A DNA stretch of 64,000 bases from Mesorhizobium ciceri biovar biserrulae WSM1271 (GCF_000185905.1 NC_014923.1:5293501-5357500); one strand, 5' to 3'; shown: positions 45,687-54,889, counted from the stretch's first letter. The notes: generated from the letters alone by a model not told the origin. Numbers and translations are program-made.

Positions 45687-46484
45687 TTACGCCAGTACGG
45701 CCAAGCTGGCGCGCATCGGCCAATCATGTCCTGGCGGCCGCGATACGGTCGGCAGGCCTCGGGCTTCCTGCGTACCGAACCCTAATCGCGTCAGGCAGGC
45801 TCGCGCCAGGGCCGCATTGCTGTCGATGACGACCAATCCATTCACGTCGTTGAGGCTGGCAGCCACCACCGACAGTTCGGTGCAGCCGAGCAGGGCGGCA
45901 TCGGCGCCGGTCGCTTGCGCGATGTCGAGCGCGCGCTCGGTTTCAACCGCCGCATCCACGATCGAACCCGCCTTGACGAGGCTGATCGCGCTGTCGACGC
46001 ACGCCTGAAATTCGGTGTTCGAGGGAAGGCAGAGCTCAAATCCCGCCGCCGACATCCTGTCCTGATAGAAGCCGGAGACCAGCGTGCCCTGGGTGGCGAG
46101 AACAGCAACCCGGCCCCGCTCCAGGCTACGACGCGTCTCCGCCACCACGGCGTCGCCGATATGGATGATTTCCGCGCGCGAATTCGCCGCCAGTTGGTCG
46201 TACCAATGATGGGCGGTGTTGCACGGCATCGCGACGCAGGCGACGCCGAGCGCATTGAGCGTCGCGACCGCCGCTTTCAAAGGCGCCAGCGGGCCGTCAT
46301 GGCCGGCAAGGATGGCTTCGGTCCTGTCGGGCAGCTGCGGTATGCTGAGGATCACGGCAGGCACATGTTCGTTGTCTCTGAACGCCTGGGTCATCCGGGT
46401 CAATTTGAAGTAGAAGTCAGCCGATGCAAGCGGCCCGAGGCCGCCGATAATGCCGAGCTGGGGACGGATGGTGTCGTCGATCAT
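45687..46484 (-). CDS. Aspartate/glutamate racemase family protein
   Basis: The 265-residue product belongs to the Asp/Glu racemase superfamily. It has LGIIGGLGPLASADFYFKLT at the start, the first catalytic Cys in VACVAMPCNTAHHW (about residue 88) and the second in LLGCTEL (about 200). It probably racemises an acidic amino acid without cofactor. It overlaps the upstream symporter gene by 4 bp, so the amino acid is likely what the symporter imports. Confidence 0.88.
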   Translation of the reverse strand: MIDDTIRPQLGIIGGLGPLASADFYFKLTRMTQAFRDNEHVPAVILSIPQLPDRTEAILAGHDGPLAPLKAAVATLNALGVACVAMPCNTAHHWYDQLAANSRAEIIHIGDAVVAETRRSLERGRVAVLATQGTLVSGFYQDRMSAAGFELCLPSNTEFQACVDSAISLVKAGSIVDAAVETERALDIAQATGADAALLGCTELSVVAASLNDVNGLVVIDSNAALARACLTRLGFGTQEARGLPTVSRPPGHDWPMRASLAVLA

Positions 46485-47842
46485 CCGGCAGGCTCGGCTT
46501 CGAGCTGTTCCGAGACGGTTTCAGGCTGTGTCGCCTCCCTGTGGCTGGGAGCGATCATTGCCGTGCTCGCTGCGACGGTGCAGACGCTGGCCAGCGTCAT
46601 GAACGTGTCCACGGCCGCATCCACCGCAACGAACAGGGCGAACGCCGCCTCGAAGGGAAGCTTCAGGTAGCCGCAGACGATGGACATCTGCGACAGGATG
46701 AGCAGGCTGCCCATGCCGCCGGTGGTGAGCGCAAGAAGCGCCGAGATGATGCCGACGAGCACGAGGTCGGGGACTGCAAGCGGATGGCCGTAGAGCTGGG
46801 CGATGAACAGCGCACCCGAAGTGTAGAGCAGCGCCGGGCCTGTACGCAGCAAAGCCGCCTGCAGCGGCACCAGCAGTTCCACGACCACCAGGCTGAACCG
46901 CAGGCGCTCGCTCAAAAGGTTGATGACCCACGGCAGCGAGGCGACCGTAGAGCGTGTGGTGATGGCCACCATGAGAAGGGGCTGGCAGGTCTTGATCGTC
47001 GTCCAGTAGCTTCGTCGCGACCGGATGGCGATAATGGCAAAGGCCCCGGCTACGAATATGAGGCAGGAAAGACCCATCACCAGCAGGTAACCGCCCATCA
47101 GCGTGAGCGGCTTGGTTCCGGTCGACGCGGTCTGGTCCGCGATCAGGATGAAGGTTGCAAAGGGCAACCCCCAGATGAACCAGTTGGTCAGCACCGTACA
47201 GGCCCTGTAGACCGCGTTGAGCGCCTGCGTCAGGCTCATGGACGAGGGCTGGGGAATCTTTCCCATCGCGAGCCCGAAAAGCAGGCAGAACAGCAGAACC
47301 TGGATGGTCTGTCCCGAGGCCAGCGCATTGAAGACGTTGTTCGGCACCAGGTCGAGCAGGATCGAATGCCCGCCGCTGGGATCCCCATTGGAGGGCGGCG
47401 GCTGGAACGGGAAGGCGAGATCGGTGGACACGCTGCCTTGCGAATTGATGAACTCGCCAAGCTCGATGCGCGACTGGGGATTCTCGATCTGGCCCGGCTG
47501 CAGGATCAGCGACAAGGTGCCGCTCACCAGCACGGCCAGGAACGACACGACCAGCACGGCCATACCCACCTTACCGAGGTAGCGGACCGATTTCGGGTCC
47601 TGGACCATCGCCGTGATGGAGAAGATGACCGACGAGACCAAATAGGGCAGGACGACCATCTTTAGGAAATTCAGGTAGAGTTGTGCGACAGGGCTGATCG
47701 CATGGGCAAAGTCTGGATAGTAGAGGCCGCACAGGATTCCTGCAGCAATCATCGCAATCGTCGTCACCGGCGATCGCAAGATACGCCTTGCCGCGAGACG
47801 CCAATCGAAAGGCAGGGGTCCGGCTACGTCGGAGATGGCCAT
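46481..47842 (-). CDS. Dicarboxylate/amino acid:cation symporter (DAACS family)
   Basis: The 453-residue product matches the GltP/DctA/GltPh fold: N-terminal helices with FLKMVVLPYLVSSVIFSI, the transport core with ITTRSTVASLPWVINLL (the family's re-entrant region, with TRST in place of SSSS) and a later GGMGSLLILSQMSIV segment. It takes up glutamate, aspartate or dicarboxylates with Na+ or H+. It starts 2 bp after a periplasmic binding-protein gene stops and overlaps the racemase gene, a tight three-gene unit. The TRST serine-loop variant may change specificity. Confidence 0.85.
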   Translation of the reverse strand: MAISDVAGPLPFDWRLAARRILRSPVTTIAMIAAGILCGLYYPDFAHAISPVAQLYLNFLKMVVLPYLVSSVIFSITAMVQDPKSVRYLGKVGMAVLVVSFLAVLVSGTLSLILQPGQIENPQSRIELGEFINSQGSVSTDLAFPFQPPPSNGDPSGGHSILLDLVPNNVFNALASGQTIQVLLFCLLFGLAMGKIPQPSSMSLTQALNAVYRACTVLTNWFIWGLPFATFILIADQTASTGTKPLTLMGGYLLVMGLSCLIFVAGAFAIIAIRSRRSYWTTIKTCQPLLMVAITTRSTVASLPWVINLLSERLRFSLVVVELLVPLQAALLRTGPALLYTSGALFIAQLYGHPLAVPDLVLVGIISALLALTTGGMGSLLILSQMSIVCGYLKLPFEAAFALFVAVDAAVDTFMTLASVCTVAASTAMIAPSHREATQPETVSEQLEAEPAG

Positions 47843-47844
47843 TG

Positions 47845-48684
47845 TCAGGCTTTGCTCCCCAGGCGATAGCGGGCGATGATCTCGTCCGTGTTGAGAATCT
47901 GCTGACCCCGAGCGAGGTCGAGATACAGATCGACAAAGGCCGCGAGATGCGGATTGTCCGGCCGCACGCCGACTGCGATCGTATCGACCTTGTCGGTCAG
48001 CGTGATGGAGCGCGCTACGACTGTCATCGACGGATCGTCGACCATCAGCTTCTTGATCTCGAAATCATCGCGATAGGCCATGTCGATCGTCCCGTTTCGG
48101 ATCGCATCGATGATCAGGTCCCAGCTTGCCAAGCGATGGATTTGCGCATGTGGGAAAGTCGTGGCCGCATAAGTGGCGAAGGAAGAGCCCTCGATCACGC
48201 CGAGATCACCTGAGAAATCACGGACAATCTGTTCTGGCGGCTTGCCTTGCGCGATACGCGCCAGGTTGAGGCGGTTGGCGATCAGCCCTTGCCGCAGCAT
48301 GGCGTAGGGGCGGGAATAGATGATCGACCGGCCGCGCTGAAGCGTCCTGCTGAGCTTGCCAATCGCCATGTCGGCCTGTCCGGAACTGACCTGTCTGACG
48401 ATATCGTCGAACGTTGCGGCGGATCGGTCGAACACCGGCTCGACCCCAAGCGCCGCGGCGATGCCGTGGGCCAGTTCCATGTCTATGCCATTGTCCCCCG
48501 ATCCGTCGGCCGGGAAGAACGGATTGGAAGCGAAGACCGGCATTGCGATGCGCAAGGCATCGCCGCTCGCGATCGGCTTTGGGGCGTTCTCCGCCTGCTG
48601 TCCTGGAGTGTTGGCCGCCCGGGCTTGCGAGATCAGCAACCCGCCGCTCCCGGCCGCAAGCAGTGTACGACGTGTAACCGGCAT
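47845..48684 (-). CDS. Periplasmic amino-acid-type substrate-binding protein
   Basis: The 279-residue product has a signal peptide with a twin-Arg-like MPVTRRTLLAAGSGG start and the cluster-3 binding-protein fold (DALRIAMPVFASNPFFPADG, GIDMELAHGIAAALGVEPVF, FDDIVRQVSSGQADMAIG, YRDDFEIKKLM). It would bind an amino acid in the periplasm. No ABC permease or ATPase follows. Instead a DAACS symporter begins 2 bp after the stop. I chose the ATG at 48684; a TTG 12 bases further upstream is possible. Confidence 0.85.
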   Translation of the reverse strand: MPVTRRTLLAAGSGGLLISQARAANTPGQQAENAPKPIASGDALRIAMPVFASNPFFPADGSGDNGIDMELAHGIAAALGVEPVFDRSAATFDDIVRQVSSGQADMAIGKLSRTLQRGRSIIYSRPYAMLRQGLIANRLNLARIAQGKPPEQIVRDFSGDLGVIEGSSFATYAATTFPHAQIHRLASWDLIIDAIRNGTIDMAYRDDFEIKKLMVDDPSMTVVARSITLTDKVDTIAVGVRPDNPHLAAFVDLYLDLARGQQILNTDEIIARYRLGSKA

Positions 48685-48888
48685 ACGCGTTCTCAATTAG
48701 ACCGGGAAAGCCAGCAAGATGCACAACCGACGTTAAACAAACGTATATATTACACTGGGCTTTTTTATGTATCGGATAAGCAGCTCAGAGCCACAAAATA
48801 TTAGTATCGCCTAATGTAAAGGAATAGCGGAAGGACCGCGTTACTTCCCGCCAGGCGATCAGTTGGCCCTAGTCGATCAGCTGCACTG

Positions 48889-49578
48889 TCAAAACGTCTC
48901 TGCCCAGGGCCGCAGCTCAAGCTCCGAGCTCCAGGCGCTGCGATGCTGGCGATGGGTTGTAAGATAGGCCTCGGCGATGGCGTCCGGCGATAGACGGCGG
49001 TCCGGCCGGCCGGGATCGGCCACCTGTCCGGCCGGCTCGATCTGGCCGTCGATGATGAAGTGGGCGACGTGGATGTTCTGCGGAGCGAGTTCACGGGCCA
49101 TGGATTGCGCCAGGCCGCGCAGGCCGAATTTCGGCATGGCGAAGCCGGCTGAGCCGGGAAATCCCTTCACGCTGGCGGTGGCGCCGGTGAACAGGATCGA
49201 TCCGGAACCCCGCGCCAGCAGCCGGCGCGCCGCCTGCTGGCCGACCAGGAAGCCGCCATAGGCGCCGACCAGCAATGCCTGTTTGACCGCTTCGGCATCG
49301 AGCTCGGCGATCGGTCCGCGGGTGCGCGCGCTGGCGTTGAACACTGCAAGCGCCAGCGGGCCGGCCTTGTCTGCGGTGTCGAACAGGCTGGCGACGGACG
49401 CAACGTCGGCAACATCCGTCTCGACGGCCAGCGCCCCGGTTTCGTCGGTCAGAGCGCTGAGCTTCTCGACATTGCGGGCGGCCAGAACCACGCGAAAGCC
49501 TTCCCGGGTGAGAAGGCGCGCAAGCGAGGCGCTCAGACCAGCGCCGGCGCCTGCAATGACGGCCACATCGGATGCCAT
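48889..49578 (-). CDS. Short-chain dehydrogenase lacking the catalytic tyrosine
   Basis: The 229-residue product has the SDR Rossmann start (AVIAGAGAGLSASLARLLTREG, GxGxGxS variant), NASA in place of NNAG, and a TGATAS strand. At the active-site position it reads FAMPK (146-150) where YxxxK is expected, so the catalytic Tyr is Phe. It may be a non-catalytic or altered SDR; a similar subgroup exists with ..AKFALR.. at this place. An AGGAG site precedes the ATG. It stands alone between intergenic regions. Confidence 0.82.
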   Translation of the reverse strand: MASDVAVIAGAGAGLSASLARLLTREGFRVVLAARNVEKLSALTDETGALAVETDVADVASVASLFDTADKAGPLALAVFNASARTRGPIAELDAEAVKQALLVGAYGGFLVGQQAARRLLARGSGSILFTGATASVKGFPGSAGFAMPKFGLRGLAQSMARELAPQNIHVAHFIIDGQIEPAGQVADPGRPDRRLSPDAIAEAYLTTHRQHRSAWSSELELRPWAETF

Positions 49579-49949
49579 GATTTTTCACTCCTTGCGGATT
49601 TCGGCGGAAGCGTTCGCCAGATCAGGCAAGGTCGCGCCTTCGGGGCTGACAGGCAAGAGGTGGCATCTCGGCGGTTGTTGAGCCAGACGGCTGCAGAACC
49701 AACGTTGCGCGGTCCAGCATCGCCTGTGGCGCTACGAAGGCCGCTCGGCCTTCAGCACCGAGACCGCCGCTTCGACAGTGGCAAGGCCTGGACCTTGCCC
49801 GCCAACCGGATTCATCCGACCGATATTTTGACGGTAGAATCGTCAGGCTTCGCAAAGCTATCGGCGATCTCATCGATGGGGACTGGAGCATGGTCCCGAA
49901 AAGTGGGAAACGGTTTTCGGAAAAGATCATGCTCAACGAGGAAACGACT
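49579..49949. other. Intergenic region before anmK
   Basis: A 371-bp stretch between the SDR gene and anmK. It holds a palindromic repeat (49887-49933) and a short TGACG-N7-CGTCA palindrome at 49829-49845. I see no credible gene. A frame reading DGRIVRLRKAIGDLIDGDW runs into the repeat but has no start. Confidence 0.5.
49887..49933. repeat. Rhizobial palindromic intergenic repeat (AGCATGGTC type)
   Basis: AGCATGGTC (49887-49895) and GATCATGCT (49925-49933) are inverted with one G-T pair. The core reads GAAAAGTGGGAAACGGTTTT, nearly identical to the core of the repeat at 2038-2081. It lies just upstream of the anmK start. I recognise it as a common rhizobial intergenic element. Confidence 0.75.
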
Positions 49950-51065
49950 ATGGAACCAATCTGGGCCGTCGGCCTGATGACCGGCACGGTGCTGGACGGC
50001 AACATCGACGTCGCGCTGATCAAGACCGATGGCGAGCAGATCGAGGATTTCGGCACCTATCGGTTGATGCCCTATCCCGCGTCGATCCGCTCGCTGCTGG
50101 AAGAGACGCTGACGGAGGCGCGGGCGTGGAATTTCGTCGGGCCGGAGCCGGCGATCTTCCGCACCGCGGAAGAAGCCCTGACGCGAGCGCAGTCGGCGGC
50201 GGTCAAGGAATTGGTCGAGAGCTATGGCATGACGATGGCCGACATCGGCGTCGTCGGTTTTCACGGCCAGACCGTGCTGCATCGTGCGCCGCAGGTCGGA
50301 CGGCTTGGCCAGACAAGGCAGCTCGGCGACGGTGAACTGATGCACGCGTTATTGGGCACCAAGGTCGCTTACGATTTCCGTTCGGCCGACATGCGCGCCG
50401 GCGGACAAGGCGCGCCCTTGGCCGCGGCCTACCACACCGCGCTGATGCGCAGCGCCGGCGCCAGCGGCGAGGTGGCGGTGCTCAATCTCGGCGGCGTCGC
50501 CAACATCACCTGGTGGGACGGTGCCGACAATGTCGTTGCCTTCGATACCGGCCCCGCCAACGCACCGCTGAACGATTTCATCAAGTCGAAAGGGCTCGGC
50601 GAAATGGACCGCGACGGCGCGCTTGGCGGGGCGGGCAAGGTGGACGAGGAGCGCTTGGCAAAGCTGCTGCAGCACCCTTATCTCAGCAAAGCCTACCCAA
50701 AATCACTGGACCGTTTCGACTTCGGCGCGGCGATGGCGGACGGCCTAAGCGCCGAGGATGGCGCGGCGCTGCTCACCGCCTTCACCGCTGCGGCCGTCGG
50801 AAAGGCGCTCGACCTCTTGCCGCACCGGCCGAAGAAACTCGTGGTCAGCGGCGGAGGTCGCCATAATCCGACCATGATGGCGATGCTGGCCAGCCGCGCC
50901 GGCGTCGAGGTGGTGCAGGCCGAGAGCCTGGGCTGGAGCGGCGACGCGGTCGAGGCGGAATGCTTTGCCTTCCTCGCGGTTCGCGTGCTGCGCGGGCTGC
51001 CGATCAGTTTTCCGAGCACGACCGGCGCACCGCGGCCGATGCAGGGCGGAAAACTCGCCGGTTAA
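49950..51065 (+). CDS. anmK: Anhydro-N-acetylmuramic acid kinase
   Basis: The 371-residue product matches AnmK: VGLMTGTVLDGNIDVAL at the start, GFHGQTVLHRA, FDTGPANAPLND and VVSGGGRHNPTMM near the end. It cleaves and phosphorylates 1,6-anhydro-MurNAc to MurNAc-6-phosphate in cell-wall recycling. I chose the ATG at 49950 (MEPIWAVG). An ATG at 49929 in the same frame lies at the edge of the repeat. The last 4 bp overlap the convergent GNAT gene. No murQ lies beside it. Confidence 0.9.
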   Translation: MEPIWAVGLMTGTVLDGNIDVALIKTDGEQIEDFGTYRLMPYPASIRSLLEETLTEARAWNFVGPEPAIFRTAEEALTRAQSAAVKELVESYGMTMADIGVVGFHGQTVLHRAPQVGRLGQTRQLGDGELMHALLGTKVAYDFRSADMRAGGQGAPLAAAYHTALMRSAGASGEVAVLNLGGVANITWWDGADNVVAFDTGPANAPLNDFIKSKGLGEMDRDGALGGAGKVDEERLAKLLQHPYLSKAYPKSLDRFDFGAAMADGLSAEDGAALLTAFTAAAVGKALDLLPHRPKKLVVSGGGRHNPTMMAMLASRAGVEVVQAESLGWSGDAVEAECFAFLAVRVLRGLPISFPSTTGAPRPMQGGKLAG

Positions 51066-51484
51066 GCCAGTTTCTTCTGCAGGAAGATGCGGCTGCGGCC
51101 GACGGGGAAGTCGGCAAGTGTTCCAAAGGGCTGATAACCCTGGCGCTGATAGGCCTTGGCGGCATTCGGATTGAAGGTGTCGATCCAGGCGTTTCGACAG
51201 CCGCGCGCCACCGCTTCATGTTCGGCCGCGTCCAGCATCTTGCCGGCGATGTGCTGGCCGCGCAGCCGCTCATCCACCCAGAGCCATTGCACATAAAGCC
51301 AGCCCCAGGCGGTGTAACCGGAAATGCCGGCGACGACCGCGCCGGCGTCGTCGCGCACGAACACCGCAAGCGCTTGCCTTTCGGACGCGCCGACATCGCC
51401 GTCGTTGAACGCCGTCAGCCTTTCGCTGAGAAAAGTGAGGTCTTGCGGCGAGGGATTTGCCGTCGTTTGCAGTGTCGTGTTCAT
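51062..51484 (-). CDS. GNAT-family N-acetyltransferase
   Basis: The 140-residue product has the GNAT fold: VAGISGYTAWGWLYVQWLWVD (beta strands 3-4), RLRGQHIAGKMLDAAEHEA with the acetyl-CoA pyrophosphate-binding R/Q-x-x-G-x-A/G motif (about 78-85), and AYQRQGYQPFG near the end. It would acetylate an unknown amine. It overlaps the dctD stop by 4 bp, so it is translated with dctBD, an unusual partner for a transport regulator. Confidence 0.85.
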   Translation of the reverse strand: MNTTLQTTANPSPQDLTFLSERLTAFNDGDVGASERQALAVFVRDDAGAVVAGISGYTAWGWLYVQWLWVDERLRGQHIAGKMLDAAEHEAVARGCRNAWIDTFNPNAAKAYQRQGYQPFGTLADFPVGRSRIFLQKKLA

Positions 51485-52872
51485 CGCTTTTCCGAGATGG
51501 GTTGCGTATCGGCATCGCCGCCATTGCGAAATTCGGACGCGGCAATGCCGTAGCGCTTGAGCTTGTCATAAAAGGTCTTACGCGGCACGCCGAGCGCGTC
51601 GATGGCGGCGCGCACGTCGCCGCCATGGTCGCGCAGCGCATCGCGGATCAGTTGCGCCTCATAGTGGCCGACCCGTTCGGGCAATGCTGCCGCAGGCTCC
51701 GGCGAATACGCGCGAACCGTTTTCATCTCCTCGTCCGGGCCGAGACCGAGCGCGACGCGATCGGCGAAATGGGCGAGCTCGCGCACATTGCCCGGCCAGT
51801 CATGCGACTGGAGATGATCGCTGACGGCTGCATTCACCTTGGCGACAGGCCGGCCAAACCGTTCGGCCGCCTTGCCGAGGAAATGCCCGAACAGCATCGG
51901 GATATCGCCGCGGCGTTCACGCAGCGGCGGAATGCGCAGCGTCACCACGTTGAGGCGAAAATACAGATCCTCGCGAAAATCGCCGCGCTGGTCCGGCCGC
52001 CCGAGATCGACCTTGGTCGCTGCGACGACCCTGAGATCGATGCGCCGTATCTCGTTCGAGCCAAGCGGCGTGAGGCTGCGCGTTTCGAGCACGCGCAGCA
52101 GCTTGACCTGGAGCGCAGGCGGCATGGATTCGATCTCGTCGAGAAACAGCGTGCCGCCGCTCGAATGCTCGATGCTGCCAATCCGCCGCCGCTGCGCGCC
52201 GGTGAACGCGCCAGCCTCGTGGCCGAACAACTCGCTTTCGATGACCGTCTCCGGCAGGGCGCCGCAATTCAGCGCCACGAAGGGTTTTGCGCGCCGCCGC
52301 CCCCAACGGTGCAGGAGGTCCGCCACCACTTCCTTGCCGGTTCCCGTTTCTCCCTCGACCAGCACATCGACATCCATGTCGGCGATCTGGCGCAAGGTCT
52401 CGCGCAACCGCTTGATGGCAGGCGCCTCGCCGATCAGCGGCAGGCCGTCGGCGGCCAATGCCGCGGCTTCGCGCAGCCGCCGGTTTTCCATCACCAGCCG
52501 CCGCTTTTCCGATGCCCGTTTCAGCGCCTCGACAAGGCGTTCTCCGGCATAGGGTTTCGGGATGAAATCGTAAACGCCGTCCTTGAGCGCGGCCACAGCG
52601 AGATCGACATCGCCATGCCCGGTAACCAGGATCACCGGTATATCCGCGTCGATCGCTTTGATGCGATCGAACAGCTGCAGCCCGTTCATGCCCGGCATGC
52701 GGATATCGCTGACGACGACGCCCTCGAAATTCCTGTCGACGACGGCAAGTGCTGCCTCGGCGGCGTCGAGTGCGACCACCGTGAAGCCGGCAAGCTCGAG
52801 CAATTGCGTGGTGGCATGAAGGAGGTCCGCATCGTCGTCGACGAGCGCGACCAGCCCTGATCCGTCTGTCAT
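51481..52872 (-). CDS. dctD: C4-dicarboxylate response regulator DctD (sigma-54 activator)
   Basis: The 463-residue product has a receiver domain with phosphorylated Asp56 in VVSDIRMP, an AAA+ sigma-54-interaction domain with Walker A GETGTGKE (about 173) and the GAFTGA loop (about 220), Walker B GGTLFLDEIE, and a C-terminal Fis-type helix-turn-helix (DVRAAIDALGVPRKTFYDKLKRYG). It activates dctA transcription with sigma-54 RNA polymerase. It overlaps dctB and the GNAT gene by 4 bp each. Palindromic sites and a -24/-12 promoter upstream of dctA fit its role. Confidence 0.95.
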   Translation of the reverse strand: MTDGSGLVALVDDDADLLHATTQLLELAGFTVVALDAAEAALAVVDRNFEGVVVSDIRMPGMNGLQLFDRIKAIDADIPVILVTGHGDVDLAVAALKDGVYDFIPKPYAGERLVEALKRASEKRRLVMENRRLREAAALAADGLPLIGEAPAIKRLRETLRQIADMDVDVLVEGETGTGKEVVADLLHRWGRRRAKPFVALNCGALPETVIESELFGHEAGAFTGAQRRRIGSIEHSSGGTLFLDEIESMPPALQVKLLRVLETRSLTPLGSNEIRRIDLRVVAATKVDLGRPDQRGDFREDLYFRLNVVTLRIPPLRERRGDIPMLFGHFLGKAAERFGRPVAKVNAAVSDHLQSHDWPGNVRELAHFADRVALGLGPDEEMKTVRAYSPEPAAALPERVGHYEAQLIRDALRDHGGDVRAAIDALGVPRKTFYDKLKRYGIAASEFRNGGDADTQPISEKR

Positions 52873-54854
52873 TCAATCCGCCTCAAATCGATGGTGAAGG
52901 ATGCGCCGCTGCCATTGCCGGGATCGAGCCGCAGCGTGCCGCCCAATTCCTGGGCGATCTCCTGCGAGATCACCAGCCCCAGGCCAAGCCCCTTCTCCTT
53001 GGTGGTCTGGAACGGCATGAACAGATTGCCAGCCGCCTCCGGACCAAGGCCGGGTCCATTGTCGCGCACCGAAATCAGCACCCTGTCGTCGCGCTCGGCA
53101 AGTTCGATCTCGATGCGGGGATCGGGCTGGTCCTTCATCGCGTCCAATGCATTTTGCAAAAGATTGACCAGGATCTGCTCCAGCCGGATGCGGCTCGCCA
53201 TGACCACCGGCGAGGCATTGCCGCGCGGCCTGACGATGGTGACGCCGGAATCGCGTATGCGGCCTGACAGCAGCGACAGCGCGCCGTCGATCGCCTCGCG
53301 CACCGGCAGCGGCGAAGCGGCGACGCCCGGCCGGCGGGCGAAAGTGCGCAAGGTGCCGGTGATCGCGCCGATGCGTTCGGTCATCGAAACGATCGATGTC
53401 AGATTGCCGCTGGCCGATCCGGTCTTGCCGCTGTCCAGAAAACGACCTGCATTCTCGGCATAGGTGCGGATGGCGGCGACCGGCTGGTTGATCTCATGCG
53501 CCACGCCGGCGGCGATCTGGCCGAGGATGGAAAGCCGGTTGGCCTGGGCGAGATCGTCGCGCAGTCGGCGGACCTTGGCTTCGGCATTCTCGCGCTCGGC
53601 GATTTCGCCGGCAAGTGCGGTGTTGGAGCGCGTCAGCTCGGCCGTTCGCGTGCTGACCCGGCTTTCGAGCTCGGCATTCATGCGCGCCAGCGCTTCCTGC
53701 CGCAGCCTGCGCGTTCGCCGGCGCCGGGTCAGCACGTAGGCAATCAAGCCTAGAAGCAGCAAGCCCAGGAGCGTGGTCAGGCGCGCCGTATTGGCGGCCG
53801 AGGAGAGAGCAGCGTCGGCGGGCGTCAGCAGCCACAGACGCCAGCCTGGGACTGCACCGGGCAAATCCTGCACCACCTCGACGAACTGGCGTGGTTTTCC
53901 GGCGTTGTCGATCGTCGCCAGGCCATCGCCGGCGCCGCGTCTGAACGGCAGCGGCTCGAAGGCAGCATCGGCCAATTGCAGTTGCTCATGGGCGGCGGCC
54001 ACGTCCTCGGCCGACAGTGGTGCCAGCGCACGAAACCGCCAGTCGGGCTGGCTGGTGGCCAGCACGACGCCTCGTTCATCGGTGACAAAGACAAGGAAAC
54101 CGCTGGAACGCCAATTTGCCTCGACGCCGTCGAGCTCGACCTTCAACACCGCAACGCCAAGCGGCTTGCCGTTATCGTCGACGCGGCTCGAAAGGTAGAG
54201 TCCCGGCCGTCCGCTGATCGTGCCGAGGCCATATTGGCTGGCAGCACCTTTCGCCATCGCCTCCTGAAAATAGTGCCGGAAATTATAGTCGATGCCGACA
54301 AAGCTGGTCGGTTCGCCGGCATTGCTGGCTGATATGGCGATGCCTGCCGTATCGATGACATAGATGGCGGAGGCCGAGGCATCGCCGGCAATCGCCTTGA
54401 GCTTGTCGTTGAGGGCCGCTTCTTGCATCTTCCCGGCCCGGCGCAGCGCGCCCCGCACAGCATCGTCGCGGGCCAGCACCAAGGGAACCAGGCGCTGCTT
54501 TTCGATTTCGCCGGTCAGCGTTCCCGCCGCCAGCGGCAGAGCGGCAAGTGCTGTGTCGCGCAGATTGTCGGCCGCCTGGCCGGAGGCGATGCGCCCGGCG
54601 ATGGCGATCGCGCCAGCCAGGACGGCAAGGGCTGCGACCACGGCAAGCCAGCGGCCATCGCGCAGCCGGGCCACCGCCTCGCGCAGCAACTCACGGCCGG
54701 CAAACCCTTGGGATTCGCTATCGGTGCCTGCCTGCGGCGTCTGCCCTCTCCCTTTTCTTCGCGGCTTTCCGGTCAGTGTAATGCGAAAATCCGCCCAGGC
54801 AAACGCCACTTGTGCGGAAATCCGCACAAGTATTGTCCGCGCGACCTCTGACAA
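52869..54854 (-). CDS. dctB: C4-dicarboxylate sensor histidine kinase DctB
   Basis: The frame has two membrane helices (about residues 69-90 and 373-393 of the long form) flanking a periplasmic double-PAS sensor domain with SNAGEPTSFVGIDYNFRHYF and DERGVVLATS. A coiled coil and a kinase core follow: H-box GVAHEINQPVAAIRTYAENA, then N, G1 DNGPGLGPEA and G2 boxes. It senses succinate, fumarate and malate and phosphorylates DctD. The long form starts with TTG at 54854 and would overlap the DctD sites, so the true start is probably further in (for example TTG 54689 or GTG 54674), though none has a good ribosome-binding site. Confidence 0.92.
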   Translation of the reverse strand: MSEVARTILVRISAQVAFAWADFRITLTGKPRRKGRGQTPQAGTDSESQGFAGRELLREAVARLRDGRWLAVVAALAVLAGAIAIAGRIASGQAADNLRDTALAALPLAAGTLTGEIEKQRLVPLVLARDDAVRGALRRAGKMQEAALNDKLKAIAGDASASAIYVIDTAGIAISASNAGEPTSFVGIDYNFRHYFQEAMAKGAASQYGLGTISGRPGLYLSSRVDDNGKPLGVAVLKVELDGVEANWRSSGFLVFVTDERGVVLATSQPDWRFRALAPLSAEDVAAAHEQLQLADAAFEPLPFRRGAGDGLATIDNAGKPRQFVEVVQDLPGAVPGWRLWLLTPADAALSSAANTARLTTLLGLLLLGLIAYVLTRRRRTRRLRQEALARMNAELESRVSTRTAELTRSNTALAGEIAERENAEAKVRRLRDDLAQANRLSILGQIAAGVAHEINQPVAAIRTYAENAGRFLDSGKTGSASGNLTSIVSMTERIGAITGTLRTFARRPGVAASPLPVREAIDGALSLLSGRIRDSGVTIVRPRGNASPVVMASRIRLEQILVNLLQNALDAMKDQPDPRIEIELAERDDRVLISVRDNGPGLGPEAAGNLFMPFQTTKEKGLGLGLVISQEIAQELGGTLRLDPGNGSGASFTIDLRRIE

Positions 54855-54868
54855 AGGCGGAAATCCGC
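54783..54868. promoter_or_regulatory. Three DctD upstream activating sites
   Basis: A near-perfect palindrome ACTTGTGCGGA-AA-TCCGCACAAGT spans 54808-54831. Shorter copies of its core are at 54783-54794 (GCGAAAATCCGC) and 54857-54868 (GCGGAAATCCGC). Centre spacings of about 31 and 43 bp put them on roughly one DNA face. They lie 20-110 bp upstream of the sigma-54 promoter of dctA. Confidence 0.85.
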
Positions 54869-54889
54869 GATTCCGGCCTTTCCCCGATC

